Origin: Sinohyriopsis cumingii
Lineage: Eukaryota; Mollusca; Bivalvia; Unionida; Unionidae
Assembly: GCA_028554795.2 (NCBI GenBank)
Contig: CM068830.1
Span: 115,749,214-115,813,213, forward strand
Length of the DNA stretch: 64,000 bases
Direction of reading: 5' to 3'
Shown here: piece after piece, positions 49,330-59,592 of the stretch
How the letters are laid out: every line of letters starts with the position of its first letter
Position numbering within the stretch: position 1 is the stretch's first letter
The notes under the pieces: model-generated
What the model saw: the letters and a program-made list of their open reading frames with translations, nothing else
Databases searched by the model: none
Told to the model about the DNA's origin: nothing
Translations under genes and position numbers: made by a program

Positions 49330-49665
49330 ATGCTGCTTAATGTAGAAGGTCATGCATGGCTTGCCTCCCAGACACTTAACTACTTAAAGTGGAAGGTCAT
49401 GCATGGCTTGGCTCCCAGACACTTAACTAATTAATGTGGAAGGTCATGCATGGCTTGGCTTCCAGACACTTAACTACTTAATGTGGAAGGTCATGCATGG
49501 CTTGGCTCCCATACACTTAACTACTTTATGTGGAAGGTCATGCATGGCTTGGCTCCTAGACACTTAACTACTTAATGTGGAATGTCATGCATGGCTTGGC
49601 TTCCAGACACTTGACTACTTAATGTGGAAGGTCATGCATGGCTTGACTCCCAGACACTTAACAGA
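49330..49665 (+). repeat. 47-bp tandem repeat, 7 copies, LINE-derived
   Basis: Unit TTAATGTGGAAGGTCATGCA then TGGCTTGGCTCCCAGACACT then TAACTAC. In one frame it encodes KVMHGLAPRHL, a peptide resembling LINE C-termini, so the array probably grew out of a LINE segment. Confidence 0.85.
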
Positions 49666-49760
49666 CCAGTTCACATTAAACTCACTTGTGATTTCACACC
49701 GGAACACCCTAATAGGTCACTTTCAAAATTTGATATCATAATGCCCAACATAATTTTGTT

Positions 49761-50190
49761 CTTAACAATGGCAGACCCATTCTGTACTTGTATGTGTTTG
49801 TAGATTTATACATAAGATACCTATCATCTTTTAGGCTTAAAATATATTTATATTTTAATTTTGATGTATGGACCATGTAGTCAGAAATATTGAATTCATC
49901 TTTTATTTGATATGTCATTAGATATCATAGCAATCTTAAAGTGAATGGGGACCTAGAATGACTTCCCACATATATACAATCCACTATCGATGTTAAAATT
50001 TATAAGAAATAAGAATATAAAACCTCTAAGAAATTGATTGTAATGTTTATATTCTGTGATAAATGGTATTATCATGTTATAATTGTTATGGAAAACTGTA
50101 TTTGTTCTTTGCATTATTTCTCAATGTGCTACATTGGATATGGAGTCCATATTGTTTATTTTTAACTTGACAATATTTCAAATATGCTGC
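49761..50190. other. Spacer, no feature seen
   Basis: AT-rich sequence; nothing recognised. Confidence 0.5.
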
Positions 50191-50194
50191 ATCT

Positions 50195-50535
50195 TAGTCT
50201 TTTTACAGTTCTTACCCACTTCTACTGACTAATTGTAACTATTTTATCCCTGTTTTATGCATGCCACATCTTAGTGTTTTTACAGTTCTTACCCACTTCT
50301 ACTGACTAATTGTAACTATTTTATCCCTGTTTTATGCATGCCACATCTTAGTGTTTTTACAGTTCTTACCCACTTCTACTGACTAATTGTAACTATTTTT
50401 CTCCCTGTTTTATGCATGCCACATCTTAGTGTTTTTACAGTTTTTTAGAAATTATCTGACCCACTTCTACCGACTAATTGTAACTATTTTATCCCTGTTT
50501 CATGTATACCACTTCTTAGTGTTTGTACTGATTTT
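50195..50535 (+). repeat. 77-bp tandem repeat, about 4.5 copies
   Basis: Unit TGCCACATCTTAGTGTTTTT then ACAGTTCTTACCCACTTCTA then CTGACTAATTGTAACTATTT. Copies 1-3 are nearly identical and the last ones decay. Confidence 0.9.
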
Positions 50536-50699
50536 ATTTCTACATATGTATCTTACCTACCTCCATCTACTAAATTAAAGTTACTGTCTCCCTGTTTTGT
50601 TTCCATTATGCTTTTGTTTCTTATAACTATTATCAGGTATTGTTTTTTTTGTATGTGTATGTATTTTAAAGGAGACTCATTAACACTATTATTTTCCAA

Positions 50700-51500
50700 T
50701 TGACATGTTATCCAATAAAATCTCACTTCATAAGATGATTCTGCAGTGTCCAATAAAATCTCATTTCATAAGATGATTCTGCATTGTCTTATAAAATCTC
50801 ACTTCATAAGATGATTCTGCAGTGTCCAATAAAATCTCATGTCATATGATGATTATACACACTTCATAAGATGATTCTGCAGTGTCTTATAAAATCTCAC
50901 TTCATAAGATGATTATGTACAGTCTTATAAAATCTCACTTCATAAGATGATTCTGCAGTGTCCAATAAAATCTCACTTCATAAGATGATTTTGCAGTGTC
51001 TAATAAAATCTCACTTCATACGATGCTTCTGCAGTATCCAATAAAATCATGTCATAAGATGATTCTGAAGTCTAATAAAATATTACATTGAGATAATTCT
51101 GCAGTGTCCAATAAAATTTCACTTCATAAGATAATTCTGCAGTGTCCAATAAAATCTTGTCATATGATGATCTGCACAGGATCCAATAAAATCTCACATA
51201 ATTTGATTTTGCACAGTGTCCAATAAAATCATGTCATAAGATGATTCTGAAGTCTAATAAAATATTACATTGAGATAATTCTGCAGTGTCCAATAAAATC
51301 TCACTTCATAAGATAATTATGCAGTGTCCAATAAAATCTTGTCATATGATGATCTGCACAGGATCCAATAAAATCTCACATAATTTGATTTTGCACAGTG
51401 TCCAATAAAATCTCACTTCTTACAAAAATTCTCCATAATATATAATGAAATCTCACTTCATAACATTAGGCAGAGTGTTCAATAAAATCTCACTTCATAG
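50700..51500 (+). repeat. 38-bp minisatellite, about 20 copies, with an internal block duplication
   Basis: Unit TGTCCAATAAAATCTCACTT then CATAAGATGATTCTGCAG. A multi-unit block with distinctive variants (TGAAGTCTAATAAAATATTA) at about 51065 recurs at about 51245. Confidence 0.9.
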
Positions 51501-51639
51501 TTAGATTCAATTCATTTCCTTATATGTGATGAGATTAAAATTAGTCTGTTTAAAATAAATCATGAATACAACAATAATGAAAGGCTGTCAGTAGAGAAAT
51601 CAAACCTGCCTTAGAGATAACCTATATTAAGCAGTCACT

Positions 51640-52110
51640 TATCTTTAGTGGATACTTTTCTTTTCTGACAGTGTATTTAACTTTTCAATTACATACACAG
51701 TTAAGATTTCATCAAAAGGATACTTTTCTTACTTTCCGAAGGTGGCTGCTTAAGACAGACTAAATTGCATTAAGATGTCACTGTTTATAGTGGTCACTTC
51801 TATTACCCAATCACCTGTCTTCATTGGATTCTTTCTTCATGTAGGTGGCTGCTTAAGACAGGCTGGATTGTGCCAAGATATCCATGTTTATAGTGGTCAC
51901 CTCTATTACACAATCACCTGTCTTCACTGGTTTCTTTCTTCATGAAGGTGGCTGCTTAAGACAGACTGGATTGTGCCAAGATATCGATGTTTATAGTGGT
52001 CACCTCTATTATACAATTACCTGTCTTCAGTGGATACTTTTCTTACTTTGCAGAAGTTACTGCTTTAGACAGGTTTGAATATATTAAGTTATCAATGTTT
52101 ATAAAGGTAA
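51640..52110 (+). repeat. 103-bp tandem repeat, about 4 copies
   Basis: GGTGGCTGCTTAAGACAGAC recurs at 51741, 51844 and 51947, each followed by TTTATAGTGGTCAC and ACCTGTCTTC. Confidence 0.85.
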
Positions 52111-52670
52111 TTAGATGTTCTGCCATAGTAGACTTTTAGATTCAATTGGCATGCGACTTCTCACACCTATGCTGGTTATTATTTTAGCACCCTGCTGTAC
52201 ATTGTAGGAGGACAGTAACCCTGGGATTTAAGGAGCACTTGACTGTGACTGACCTTTAGACACCAGAGTCAATATGTTTCTTTATTAACCTATGTGCAAA
52301 CCATCCACAAAGTTTGGTCAAGAATGTTAAATTTAGAGTCAAGCTATTTTTAAAAATGCAATTATTTCTAATCACCTTAACCTTTGACCTTTTAACCTCC
52401 AAATCAACATACCTATTCCTAACTTTAAGTGCAAGCAACCTACAAACTTTGGTCTAGGTACATGGTCTTTAATCAACGGTATTGTGCATACAAATTTGTT
52501 ATCTTCTTTTAGTCTGAAAGGCCTTGACATTTTACCTGTTTACCCCAATATCAGTTTAGTTTATCCTTACCCCAAGTTCAAAACATTAAAAACTTGGTAA
52601 CTGAAGTTAGGTGGAACAAAACTAATAACAGAGCGATGGACAGAAAATGTCATAAAAATTGTTACGATGC
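52111..52670. other. Spacer, no feature seen
   Basis: No gene or named repeat recognised. The segment with paired 'CCTTTGACCTTTTAACCT'-like words is too diverged to call. Confidence 0.4.
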
Positions 52671-52679
52671 TATGGTCTT

Positions 52680-53640
52680 AAACAAATTAAATGAAAAAGT
52701 AAAACCAACAAGTTTGGTAAAATTCAACAGGTAATTTATTTTTTAAGAGTACCAAGTGAAAATGCAACAAGAACTTACAGTATTGTGAACTAAATCCCAG
52801 ATGATTCTGAAAGTTCAGTCACAAGTAAAAAAGTATAGTGTTCCAAATCAATTCCATTATTGAATGTGCTGATGTGCTGATAGTTTGGATAAGTTGTTGT
52901 TGTAGGGTTTAACACCATGTTTTGGGACAATATAGGCTATACATGGTGGCCAGTATAAATGGTGGAGGAAGAACCTAGGAAAATACCAGAAAAAAACCAC
53001 CAACCCATGAGAAGCTACTGGCAAACTTTCTCGTGTACCCACATTGGCTGAGCCCAAGACTTGAACCCACACAGACAGAGGTGAGATGGCAGTGATCCGT
53101 AATAGTGAGCGCTTTAGACCACTCAGCCACTGAAGGCCCCAGTTTGGATAAGCTGGTGTGCCAACAGTCTTGATGTTTCACAGTTATATCCTCCAGAATG
53201 TCCTTGAAATTGAATTTACAATAATCCTAAAATAGTGATTCAGTCCAAAATGTAATCGAGTATTTTGTAATTCCAATTAATAATTTGTAAATAATTTATT
53301 ACTCTCAAAGTGTATCTGAACACAAATAACAGTAATTTTAGAGCTGAATTTAATTGAAAGAATTAATTAATTCTGTTTATCAGAACCTTACATGAAAATC
53401 TAGGACACAACACAATGTCCAGGATGTAGTTTAAAAAATCTCTTCAAGAACCATCTAAATATATATAAATAATAATAATTTTAAAATATGCAATTTGACC
53501 TCTAACTTAACCCTATTACAACAATACATAAAAGGTACACCTTCTAGAACCTTCTAAAGTCAAAAGGCCCTTTCAGCATGTTTCCGTAATCTTAAATTAT
53601 ATACTACAATCACAGACAAAGGATGGCTTTGTAATATGTT
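52680..53640 (-). mobile_element. LTR-like remnant (minus), carrying a nested SINE
   Basis: Read on the minus strand, the 3' part has the same series of words as other LTR pieces here (ACTGTAAGTTC, TTTTCACTTGGTA, AATAAATTACCTGTTGAA, AAGACCATAG). SINE family B is inserted at 52894-53140 with a target duplication of LTR sequence. Confidence 0.5.
52894..53140 (-). mobile_element. tRNA-headed SINE, family B, copy 2, with perfect 12-bp TSD
   Basis: The minus-strand head has TGGCTGAGTGG (A box) and a B-box-like GGGTTCAAGTC; the tail ends GTTAAACCCTACAACAACAA. AGTTTGGATAAG flanks it at 52882-52893 and 53141-53152. Confidence 0.9.
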
Positions 53641-53889
53641 GTTTACAAATGACCATTCCACTCTATAGTCATGGACAAAAGTTAAACACAACATTTAGAT
53701 ATGCATACCACAATATATACTGTGCCTTAGTATGTGTATGTAAATGAACAAACTGTTTTTAACTAGCTACTGCTATAATTTTGTGATACTGCTATGAAGC
53801 TAACCAACAAGAGACCCGTGTAGACCTGATATCCTATACCTGGGCAACTGACAGCTGTAATTTGTGAAATAGAAATATTAATTGATACT

Positions 53890-54300
53890 GTTCGTATAAA
53901 CGTATTGAGTCATTTTCGCTGACGGTAAGTCCTATTCGCGAGAGGATCTGTTTCATGAAAAGGACCCATTTTTAACACTTTATTTTTTAAAAAGATATAT
54001 TAAATGATATGTAAAATGAATTACTACACAAAAACTCGTTTTTGAAATATAACTATTACTCGAAACTGTTGGTAAAAATGTCCTCGGTACTTTTTGCAGA
54101 CGGTAAGTCGTTTTCGAGAAAAATACCCTTTTTAACACTTTACTTTAAGAAAGATATATTAAATGCTATGAAAACGAGTTACTACACAAAACAAGTTTCG
54201 TTTGTGACGTAGAAATATTGATTGAAACTCATAGTAAAAAAAATCATCGGTCTATTTTTCGCAGAAGGAAAATCCTTTACGCAAAAAAAAAAAGATTGGT
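53890..54300 (+). repeat. About 145-bp imperfect tandem repeat, about 2.7 copies
   Basis: Shared blocks are GACGGTAAGTC, TTTTTAACACTTTA, AAAGATATATTAAATG, ATTACTACACAAAA and a diverged TTGAAACT-like segment. CpG is more common here than in neighbouring spacers. Confidence 0.75.
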
Positions 54301-54414
54301 CTTTTCTCACGTTATACCCTCCGTCATTAATGTGCCTCATATCAGATTTCAACTCGGAATGCCCAGTACGTTGATGGGTCTATTGATAGGATATGAGTGC
54401 GAATAATTTGGATA

Positions 54415-54716
54415 TTTAACGTAGCTTTAACAAATTTTCAATCATATCGCTACGATGTCTGCAGTGTGGCAGTTTACATTGGTGCCTAGCGCTGGACATT
54501 ATGCTGCAGACATAGAGCATGCTATTCCACCCATGCACATTATCCTGGCATCAGGCCGACCAGTCCTGACACTAACCTCTTAATGCTGAGAACCCAGCGA
54601 TATAACTGTTAGTACCATTTATAAAAGCCTTTGATATGACTCAGCCAGGGTTGGAACCCGCTACCTCCCACATCCAAGGTGGTTTCTCTAATCACTAAGC
54701 CACCAGAGCGATCGTT
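54415..54716 (-). mobile_element. tRNA-headed SINE, family A, copy 3
   Basis: Minus-strand head TCGCTCTGGTGGCTTAGTGA, a B-box-like GGGTTCCAACCC, and the shared internal GATGCCAGGATAATGTGCAT and tail GCAGACATCGTAGCGATATG. Confidence 0.85.
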
Positions 54717-54896
54717 AGGAAATGAAAATCATTCATTTCTTACCAATGCAACACACGCTGGTTGTTGATGCAGTGGGATAAAAATAAAAAAGTAAGTATA
54801 CCAAAACATTTTGATATACTTTCTAAGTAGTAACGAGATAAGCATGAAGATAATAAAACAAAACATTTCTCTTGGCATTAAACATTAATTGGTTGG

Positions 54897-54994
54897 TTCT
54901 ACTCCAGGCTTTCCCAGGTTCTTCCTCCACCAGCTATAATGGATGCCATACATAGACTATAATGTGCTGAAACCTAACAACAACACACACAAAA
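54897..54994 (+). mobile_element. SINE family B 3' fragment
   Basis: CCCAGGTTCTTCCTCCACCA then ATAATGGATGCCATACATAG and a CAACAACA tail match the 3' end of family B on the plus strand. Confidence 0.75.
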
Positions 54995-55244
54995 AAAGAA
55001 ATCTCACATTCATGTCAGATAGAAGAAGAATGTATCCCGCTGTTAGTCAATTATTCCACACCACGACAATACGAGTGGTACTTTAGAAAAGTACCAAGCG
55101 ATGTTATAAGAGCAATGACATGTAAGAAAACTGTAACTGAGATTAATATGCATTAAATGATATTTATTTATTGTTTGGCATGTAATTTTCTGTTGCAGGT
55201 TTATTGTGTGTGCGTGCGCGCGCGCGCGAGTCTGTGTGATTTGG

Positions 55245-55546
55245 ATTTTTAACGTAGCTTTTAAAACAATTCAGTCATATCGCTATGATGTCTGCAGTGG
55301 GACAGTTTATAGTGATGTCTAGCAATGGAGAGTCATGCCACATACACATAGCATGCCGTCCCACCCAGTCACATTATCCTGACACCAGGCCGACCAGTCC
55401 TAACACTAACCTCTTAATGCTGAGCGCCACGCGAGGCAGCTGTTAGTACCATTTTTGTAAGTCTTTGGTATGACTCGACCGGGGATCGAACCCACAACCT
55501 CCTGCATCCGAGGCGGACGCTCTAACCACTAAGCCACCGTAGCGAT
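55245..55546 (-). mobile_element. tRNA-headed SINE, family A, copy 4 (best preserved)
   Basis: On the minus strand, an intact-looking tRNA head: CTACGGTGGCTTAGTGGTTA (A box) and GGGTTCGATCCC (B box), the RNA polymerase III promoter elements. The body and tail match the other three copies. This is the copy to use as reference for the family. Confidence 0.9.
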
Positions 55547-56085
55547 GGTTTATTTTTTGGAATGGTATATATGTGCCTATTATTTTCTATATGAAGTGAT
55601 GGTCCTGTATATGGTGTAAGACAGAAAAGTCTTCTGTCTGGTAGCATATGAGAACGTTTTATAATTGCATAAAAAGAGTATCTGCTAGAGAAAGAAGTAA
55701 AAGGTAAAACATACTTACAAAAGGGATCGGTAAATGTTACCCACATATACCAATTGTATAAATAATTCATGAGGAACACACTGATGAAATAATGCTGAAT
55801 TTAAGAACATATACATGTAAGTATAAATAGTACAAGGAGGGAAACATGAAATATAAGTATAAGTACGACAAAATATATCTGGAGAGTATGTCATGCTGAC
55901 TCTGACGTCAGATTTCATAATTTTAGTATATGTCAATAAAAAATGAATTAAGGTTGTGAAATGTTTAAAAGATATGGTCAATTAATAAATTATTAACTAA
56001 CTAATTACATGACCGAGATATTGGAACTGCTGTTTCATTAATGAACAAAAAAAAAAAAATTTTTAATTTAATTATATGATACTGT
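55547..56085. other. Spacer, no feature seen
   Basis: AT-rich, with two short minus-strand frames (55522, 55715) lacking recognisable features. Confidence 0.5.
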
Positions 56086-56089
56086 AATG

Positions 56090-56935
56090 TAACATTGTAT
56101 ATTGGACTTAACCTTGTACAAAATCAAGTTTATTTTTTATCTGACCTGAAATATTGATCTTTTATTATTCTGCAAACAACTAATACATAGCTAAAATATT
56201 ATCTGTGTGTATGGGCTTAATGTTAAGATCATTATTAATACAAATAAACATGTTTATTTGGATCTGGGTCTAGGTTATTTGGGATTCCACTACAATTTAC
56301 CTGGTGTACCTGACATATTCCAGGTCATATATTATCAACTCTCTAACTATAACTAACACTTAATATTGTAAACATTTAGAACCTTCCAGATTGAAATTTT
56401 CCATTAGGTAATAGTTTTACTAGAAAATATTAGTTGTTACCCCTGGTCAAAAAGAGGACTGTATAATCCTGCTGCTGGAAAAAAATATTATTTCATACTA
56501 TAAGATCTTGAGGCAGAATCAATGCATTATATTGCGTCCAGTAAATCATTTAGGGCTGGAATTTATTTCTTCAAATTATTTAATTCAAGTCATTTTTCTC
56601 TGGAAATACATTGAGATGTATAGTGAATTCAGACCTTGAATTATATTACTGTTTTTCAACAAATGACTGCTGGTCAACAATTTCTGAGCACATCAACCCT
56701 TTCAGCATTGGACTTACTTGTGGATTTCCACCAAAGTTTATTCTGAAATATAATTATTAGGACTTGTGTTTGTAATTCTATGATTATGTGGGATTTAATT
56801 CACAATACCGTAAGTTTTATTTACATTTTCACTTTGTAATCTAGGCAAATAAATTAATTGTTGAACTTTACAAAGCTTTTTGTTTTTCACTCTTTTGTAT
56901 TATTTATTTTAAGACCATAGAGTCACACTAGAACA
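56090..56935 (+). mobile_element. Solo-LTR-like sequence
   Basis: The last about 140 bases carry the full word series shared with the probable 5' LTR at 20 kb and the minus pieces at 19.4 and 52.7 kb, ending TTAAGACCATAGAGTCACAC. No internal retroelement region follows. The 5' limit is a guess. Confidence 0.45.
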
Positions 56936-57828
56936 TACCAACAGTGAACAGCTGAACAAACAATGATTGGATATGAATGACTTAGCGATGTGTGATTATA
57001 ATCTCTACGGCTTCCGTAATTTACAAAATTGTCATTTTCAGGCAGATACTATTAATTTCAGAATGAACCCTCTATTAAAAGATTCGCCGTCTATCCAATA
57101 GGTTTAAATTCTAAGATTATATGTATAAACTTGATTGTATTTTTTTTTTTTTTTTGCATTTGGTTACTTATACTTTTTATTGGCGTGGGTCAAAATGTAC
57201 ATTATTCAGTAATTACATCGTTTTATGTAAGTAGAAGAAAGACAGTCCAACAGAGGGAGGACTTTTCTACTTAAAGAATAAATCAGACCCAAAACATCAG
57301 ACGCAAAATTCCAATCTAATGAAGAGAATGTTGTAGCGAGCTATCGCAACCCGTACAATTTCCAGATAAGAGGGGAGGTTGCCTGGAAACAACTAAACTC
57401 TTTGCAAGTCTTGATGGGTACCATTTTTTCTCTTTGCTTAGTGTGCCTTCCTCGGGCAGTACTTCTGCATGACTTGGTTGGGATCATTCGCAACTTCGAG
57501 GGCGATCAAAGAGAGACTTCTGTCTTTCAGAAATAGCCAAGGTTATTCCAAGTTCTCATCCATTTTAATGTCTCACATACTTTTGGTTTAATTTTCCCCA
57601 GACTATGACTGATTGCAGAGAAAACAAAACGAAAAAACAAATCCAAAGGGAATAATTTTACATTAAAGACAGAAATAATAACTAACAAATGAATTTGAGG
57701 GAAGCGTGCTTGACATAATTCAATTAAGGTATTGTTAATTCTCTGTACAACTGTTTTACACGGGATTGACCCTATTTGACCTTCCAGGCATTTAGATTTT
57801 GGTATTTGCACATGTGGCTGACACACAG
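56936..57828. other. Spacer, no supported gene
   Basis: A 99-codon minus frame (57527-57826) has an ATG but no recognisable domain; I leave it unassigned. Confidence 0.4.
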
Positions 57829-57923
57829 GGGCTCGTATCGTTGCTTACAATTTACTTGTCATGCATGTACTATATAATATATTTCATGCATGACACGTAA
57901 ATTGTAAGTAACGATACGAGCCC
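57829..57923. repeat. Long hairpin: 39-bp inverted repeat with 17-nt loop
   Basis: The left arm 57829-57867 (GGGCTCGTATCGTTGCTTAC ...) and right arm 57885-57923 (... AAGTAACGATACGAGCCC) are reverse complements with two mismatches. The 17-nt loop is TACTATATAATATATTT. It could be a tiny foldback element, a cruciform or an RNA hairpin; no function is shown. Confidence 0.9.
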
Positions 57924-57966
57924 ATAGTCGTGAAAACCAGTTGACCCTTTATTTGAAGCTTAAGTT

Positions 57967-58411
57967 ATGCATGTGTTCTCGTTGGCTAGTTTTACTGTCA
58001 AAAGTATATTAAAAAAAACTAAATCAATCCATCATTTTTCAATCCTAAATAACGTAAATGTAAACCATATTGTTCAAACTAAGAAAGCTAAGAAATCAAA
58101 TTTCAAAGTTGGAGACAGCGTTCTAGTAAAGCAAGAAAAGCGAGACAAGTTATCAACTCCATTCGACGCCAAACCATATGAAGTTTCAACAAAAAGGGAT
58201 AAATAATAACAGCGAGAAGAGAAGACCATCATATAACTAGAAATTCGTCATTTTTCAAGACAATAAATAATTCACCCGTATTCCACCATCCTATGACCAG
58301 ATAATTATGATACAGTAAATCTAAAGAAAGTTGGAGATAGATGAAAATAAATATCCAACATCCGACCTAGCATTAAGATCATCCCGAACCAGAAAACCAG
58401 CAGCAGAGGAG
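57967..58411 (+). pseudogene. Gypsy-type integrase C-terminal tail fragment
   Basis: A 79-codon frame includes NFKVGDSVLVKQEKRDKLST then PFDAKPYEV, the C-terminal beta-barrel region typical of metazoan gypsy/K02A2.6-like integrases. After a stop at 58204 the similarity continues in a shifted frame (ITARREDHHITRNSSFFK) and ends in a basic tail (LRSSRTRKPAA). It differs from the integrase C-terminus in the 21-25 kb element, so it comes from another retroelement. Only the tail is present. Confidence 0.7.
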
Positions 58412-58544
58412 GGGAACAGACCACTTTAGGGAAGGGTCACCCTTGTTATACAAAAAAAATAGTGACCCTTCATAGAGGTCAAATACCACGTCTACGATTA
58501 TTGTTTGTCCCCAACATAATTGTAGACAAGGCTCCTCTGCTGCT
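58399..58544. repeat. 13-bp inverted repeat at the left flank of the virus-like element
   Basis: AGCAGCAGAGGAG (58399-58411) pairs with CTCCTCTGCTGCT (58532-58544), with AAGGGTCAC ... GTGACCCTT inverted words in between. It sits just outside the last minus-strand gene of the virus-like element and may mark its edge, but no terminal repeat can be proven. Confidence 0.5.
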
Positions 58545-58547
58545 ATG

Positions 58548-58868
58548 TTATTCTGAATCTTCATCTGAATCCTGGGAATTTGTTTTATGTTTCAAGTAAT
58601 ATTCAAGTTCTGATGGTGGTTTTTCTATTTTTGGATTTATGTTTTTTCTTTTTCTGTAATATATCATCAAACTTCTGTATCGATCTCCACCGCAATTTTT
58701 GCAAATCTGATATAATCCTCTAACACCGTTGTTACATCCAACACATCTTCGTGGACCAGCATGAGGGTTTTTCTTTATAAGATAATTATGTTTTTTGCAA
58801 TATTCTCCACGACATTTTTTATCACATTTGTTAGTGGTTCCTTGACGCAGCCACGCACAATTGTTCAT
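58548..58868 (-). CDS. Small Cys-rich (zinc-binding-like) protein of the virus-like element
   Basis: An intact 106-residue frame. Cysteines at 4, 15, 19 and 24 with His27, then paired C42-x2-C45 and C56-x2-C59, suggest two zinc-binding clusters. The C-terminal third is basic then acidic (KRKNINPKIEKPP ... SQDSDEDSE). I recall similar small CxxxC proteins accompanying Polinton-type or related elements, but no function is known to me; nucleic-acid or protein binding is a guess. It is the leftmost gene of the block, 40 bp from the ATPase gene and in the same direction. Confidence 0.7.
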   Translation of the reverse strand: MNNCAWLRQGTTNKCDKKCRGEYCKKHNYLIKKNPHAGPRRCVGCNNGVRGLYQICKNCGGDRYRSLMIYYRKRKNINPKIEKPPSELEYYLKHKTNSQDSDEDSE

Positions 58869-58908
58869 TATATTAATGATATCAGTTTAATTTTATCATC
58901 ACCCCCCG

Positions 58909-59592
58909 TTATCCAAATATTTTATCAAGTCCAATACGATATCTTGTTCTAGGATCGTGCAAATTTATTGTTATAAACCCGTGCGGAGTAGTTTGCGCTC
59001 GTGAAAAGAAGTTTCTGAATTTAATTATATCCATGTCACCGCTGCACCAGGTTTGATGAATATTTCGCAACGTGTGTGTGTCTACGCCATTAAACACAAC
59101 TAAAATATTACAGTTATCTCTGATCACTTTTGGTATTTGTGTGTATCGTTGAGTAACATAAATAACATCGGTATTTTTATGTCTACCACGGGAAAAAATC
59201 CTAGCTGGATTTGACTGTTTATCTAGCATCACATCATCATACACAACTAAATTATTAATAAATCCGTTTAAAACATCAACGGACGGTGCTTCATCAATAT
59301 CTGTTATAAACTCTATAACATCATTATTTTCCTCCAGTAATCGCGCGTTTTCGTTAAAATCTTTAAGTACTTCATAACATCGTTGATCATCAGCGGATGG
59401 TGCTACCAAATACAACTTATCCCATTTCAACCATCTCATTATCAGATTAAGTAATAATTGCGTCTTACCCGATCCAGATGGTCCCATGATAATCATTCGG
59501 ATGGAATTCGGTAGTGCAGGATGGTGTTTAACTGGCTCTCGCTGCCGAGTTGCTGAGAAATCAATTATATCAATATATATTATAACATGAAT
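58909..59592 (-). CDS. A32/FtsK-type genome-packaging ATPase
   Basis: The ATG-initiated part (58909-59496) has 196 residues: Walker A GPSGSGKT at 5-12, Walker B VVYDDVM at 84-90, and DVIYVTQRYTQIPKVIRDN (about 110-128) as the sensor/motif III region. This matches the packaging-ATPase family of Polintons, adenovirus-like and other double-jelly-roll-lineage viruses, which drives DNA into capsids. The frame stays open upstream to 59592 and encodes a plausible lead (TRQREPVKHHPALP), so the true N-terminus is probably longer. However, no in-frame ATG exists there, so the original start seems lost or is non-AUG. It is divergent from, and overlaps by a few bases, the PLA2 gene. Confidence 0.85.
   Translation of the reverse strand: MHVIIYIDIIDFSATRQREPVKHHPALPNSIRMIIMGPSGSGKTQLLLNLIMRWLKWDKLYLVAPSADDQRCYEVLKDFNENARLLEENNDVIEFITDIDEAPSVDVLNGFINNLVVYDDVMLDKQSNPARIFSRGRHKNTDVIYVTQRYTQIPKVIRDNCNILVVFNGVDTHTLRNIHQTWCSGDMDIIKFRNFFSRAQTTPHGFITINLHDPRTRYRIGLDKIFG

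Larger units (their letters stand above)
48770..49760 (+). mobile_element. LINE reverse-transcriptase remnant (+) with an internal minisatellite
   Basis: Near 48780 the frame reads LWFHEYLSNRKL, then after a stop QVFIKG, then FVIYTNDLI and YAND, matching the order W-F-x-S-Y-L-S-x-R, GVPQGS, F-x-x-Y-I-N-D-L and YADD of non-LTR RTs. Further on, the peptide KVMHGLAPRHL resembles the C-terminal region of the same proteins. It is fragmentary and inactive, and in the opposite orientation to the LINE piece at 33-34 kb. Confidence 0.6.

Noticed and set aside
55245..55546. A functional tRNA gene on the minus strand
   Set aside because: The A and B boxes belong to a SINE head; the SINE body follows and three related copies exist in the window.
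57527..57826. A 99-codon minus-strand gene
   Set aside because: No recognisable domain, no splice or promoter context and no repeat relation; left as an unassigned spacer.
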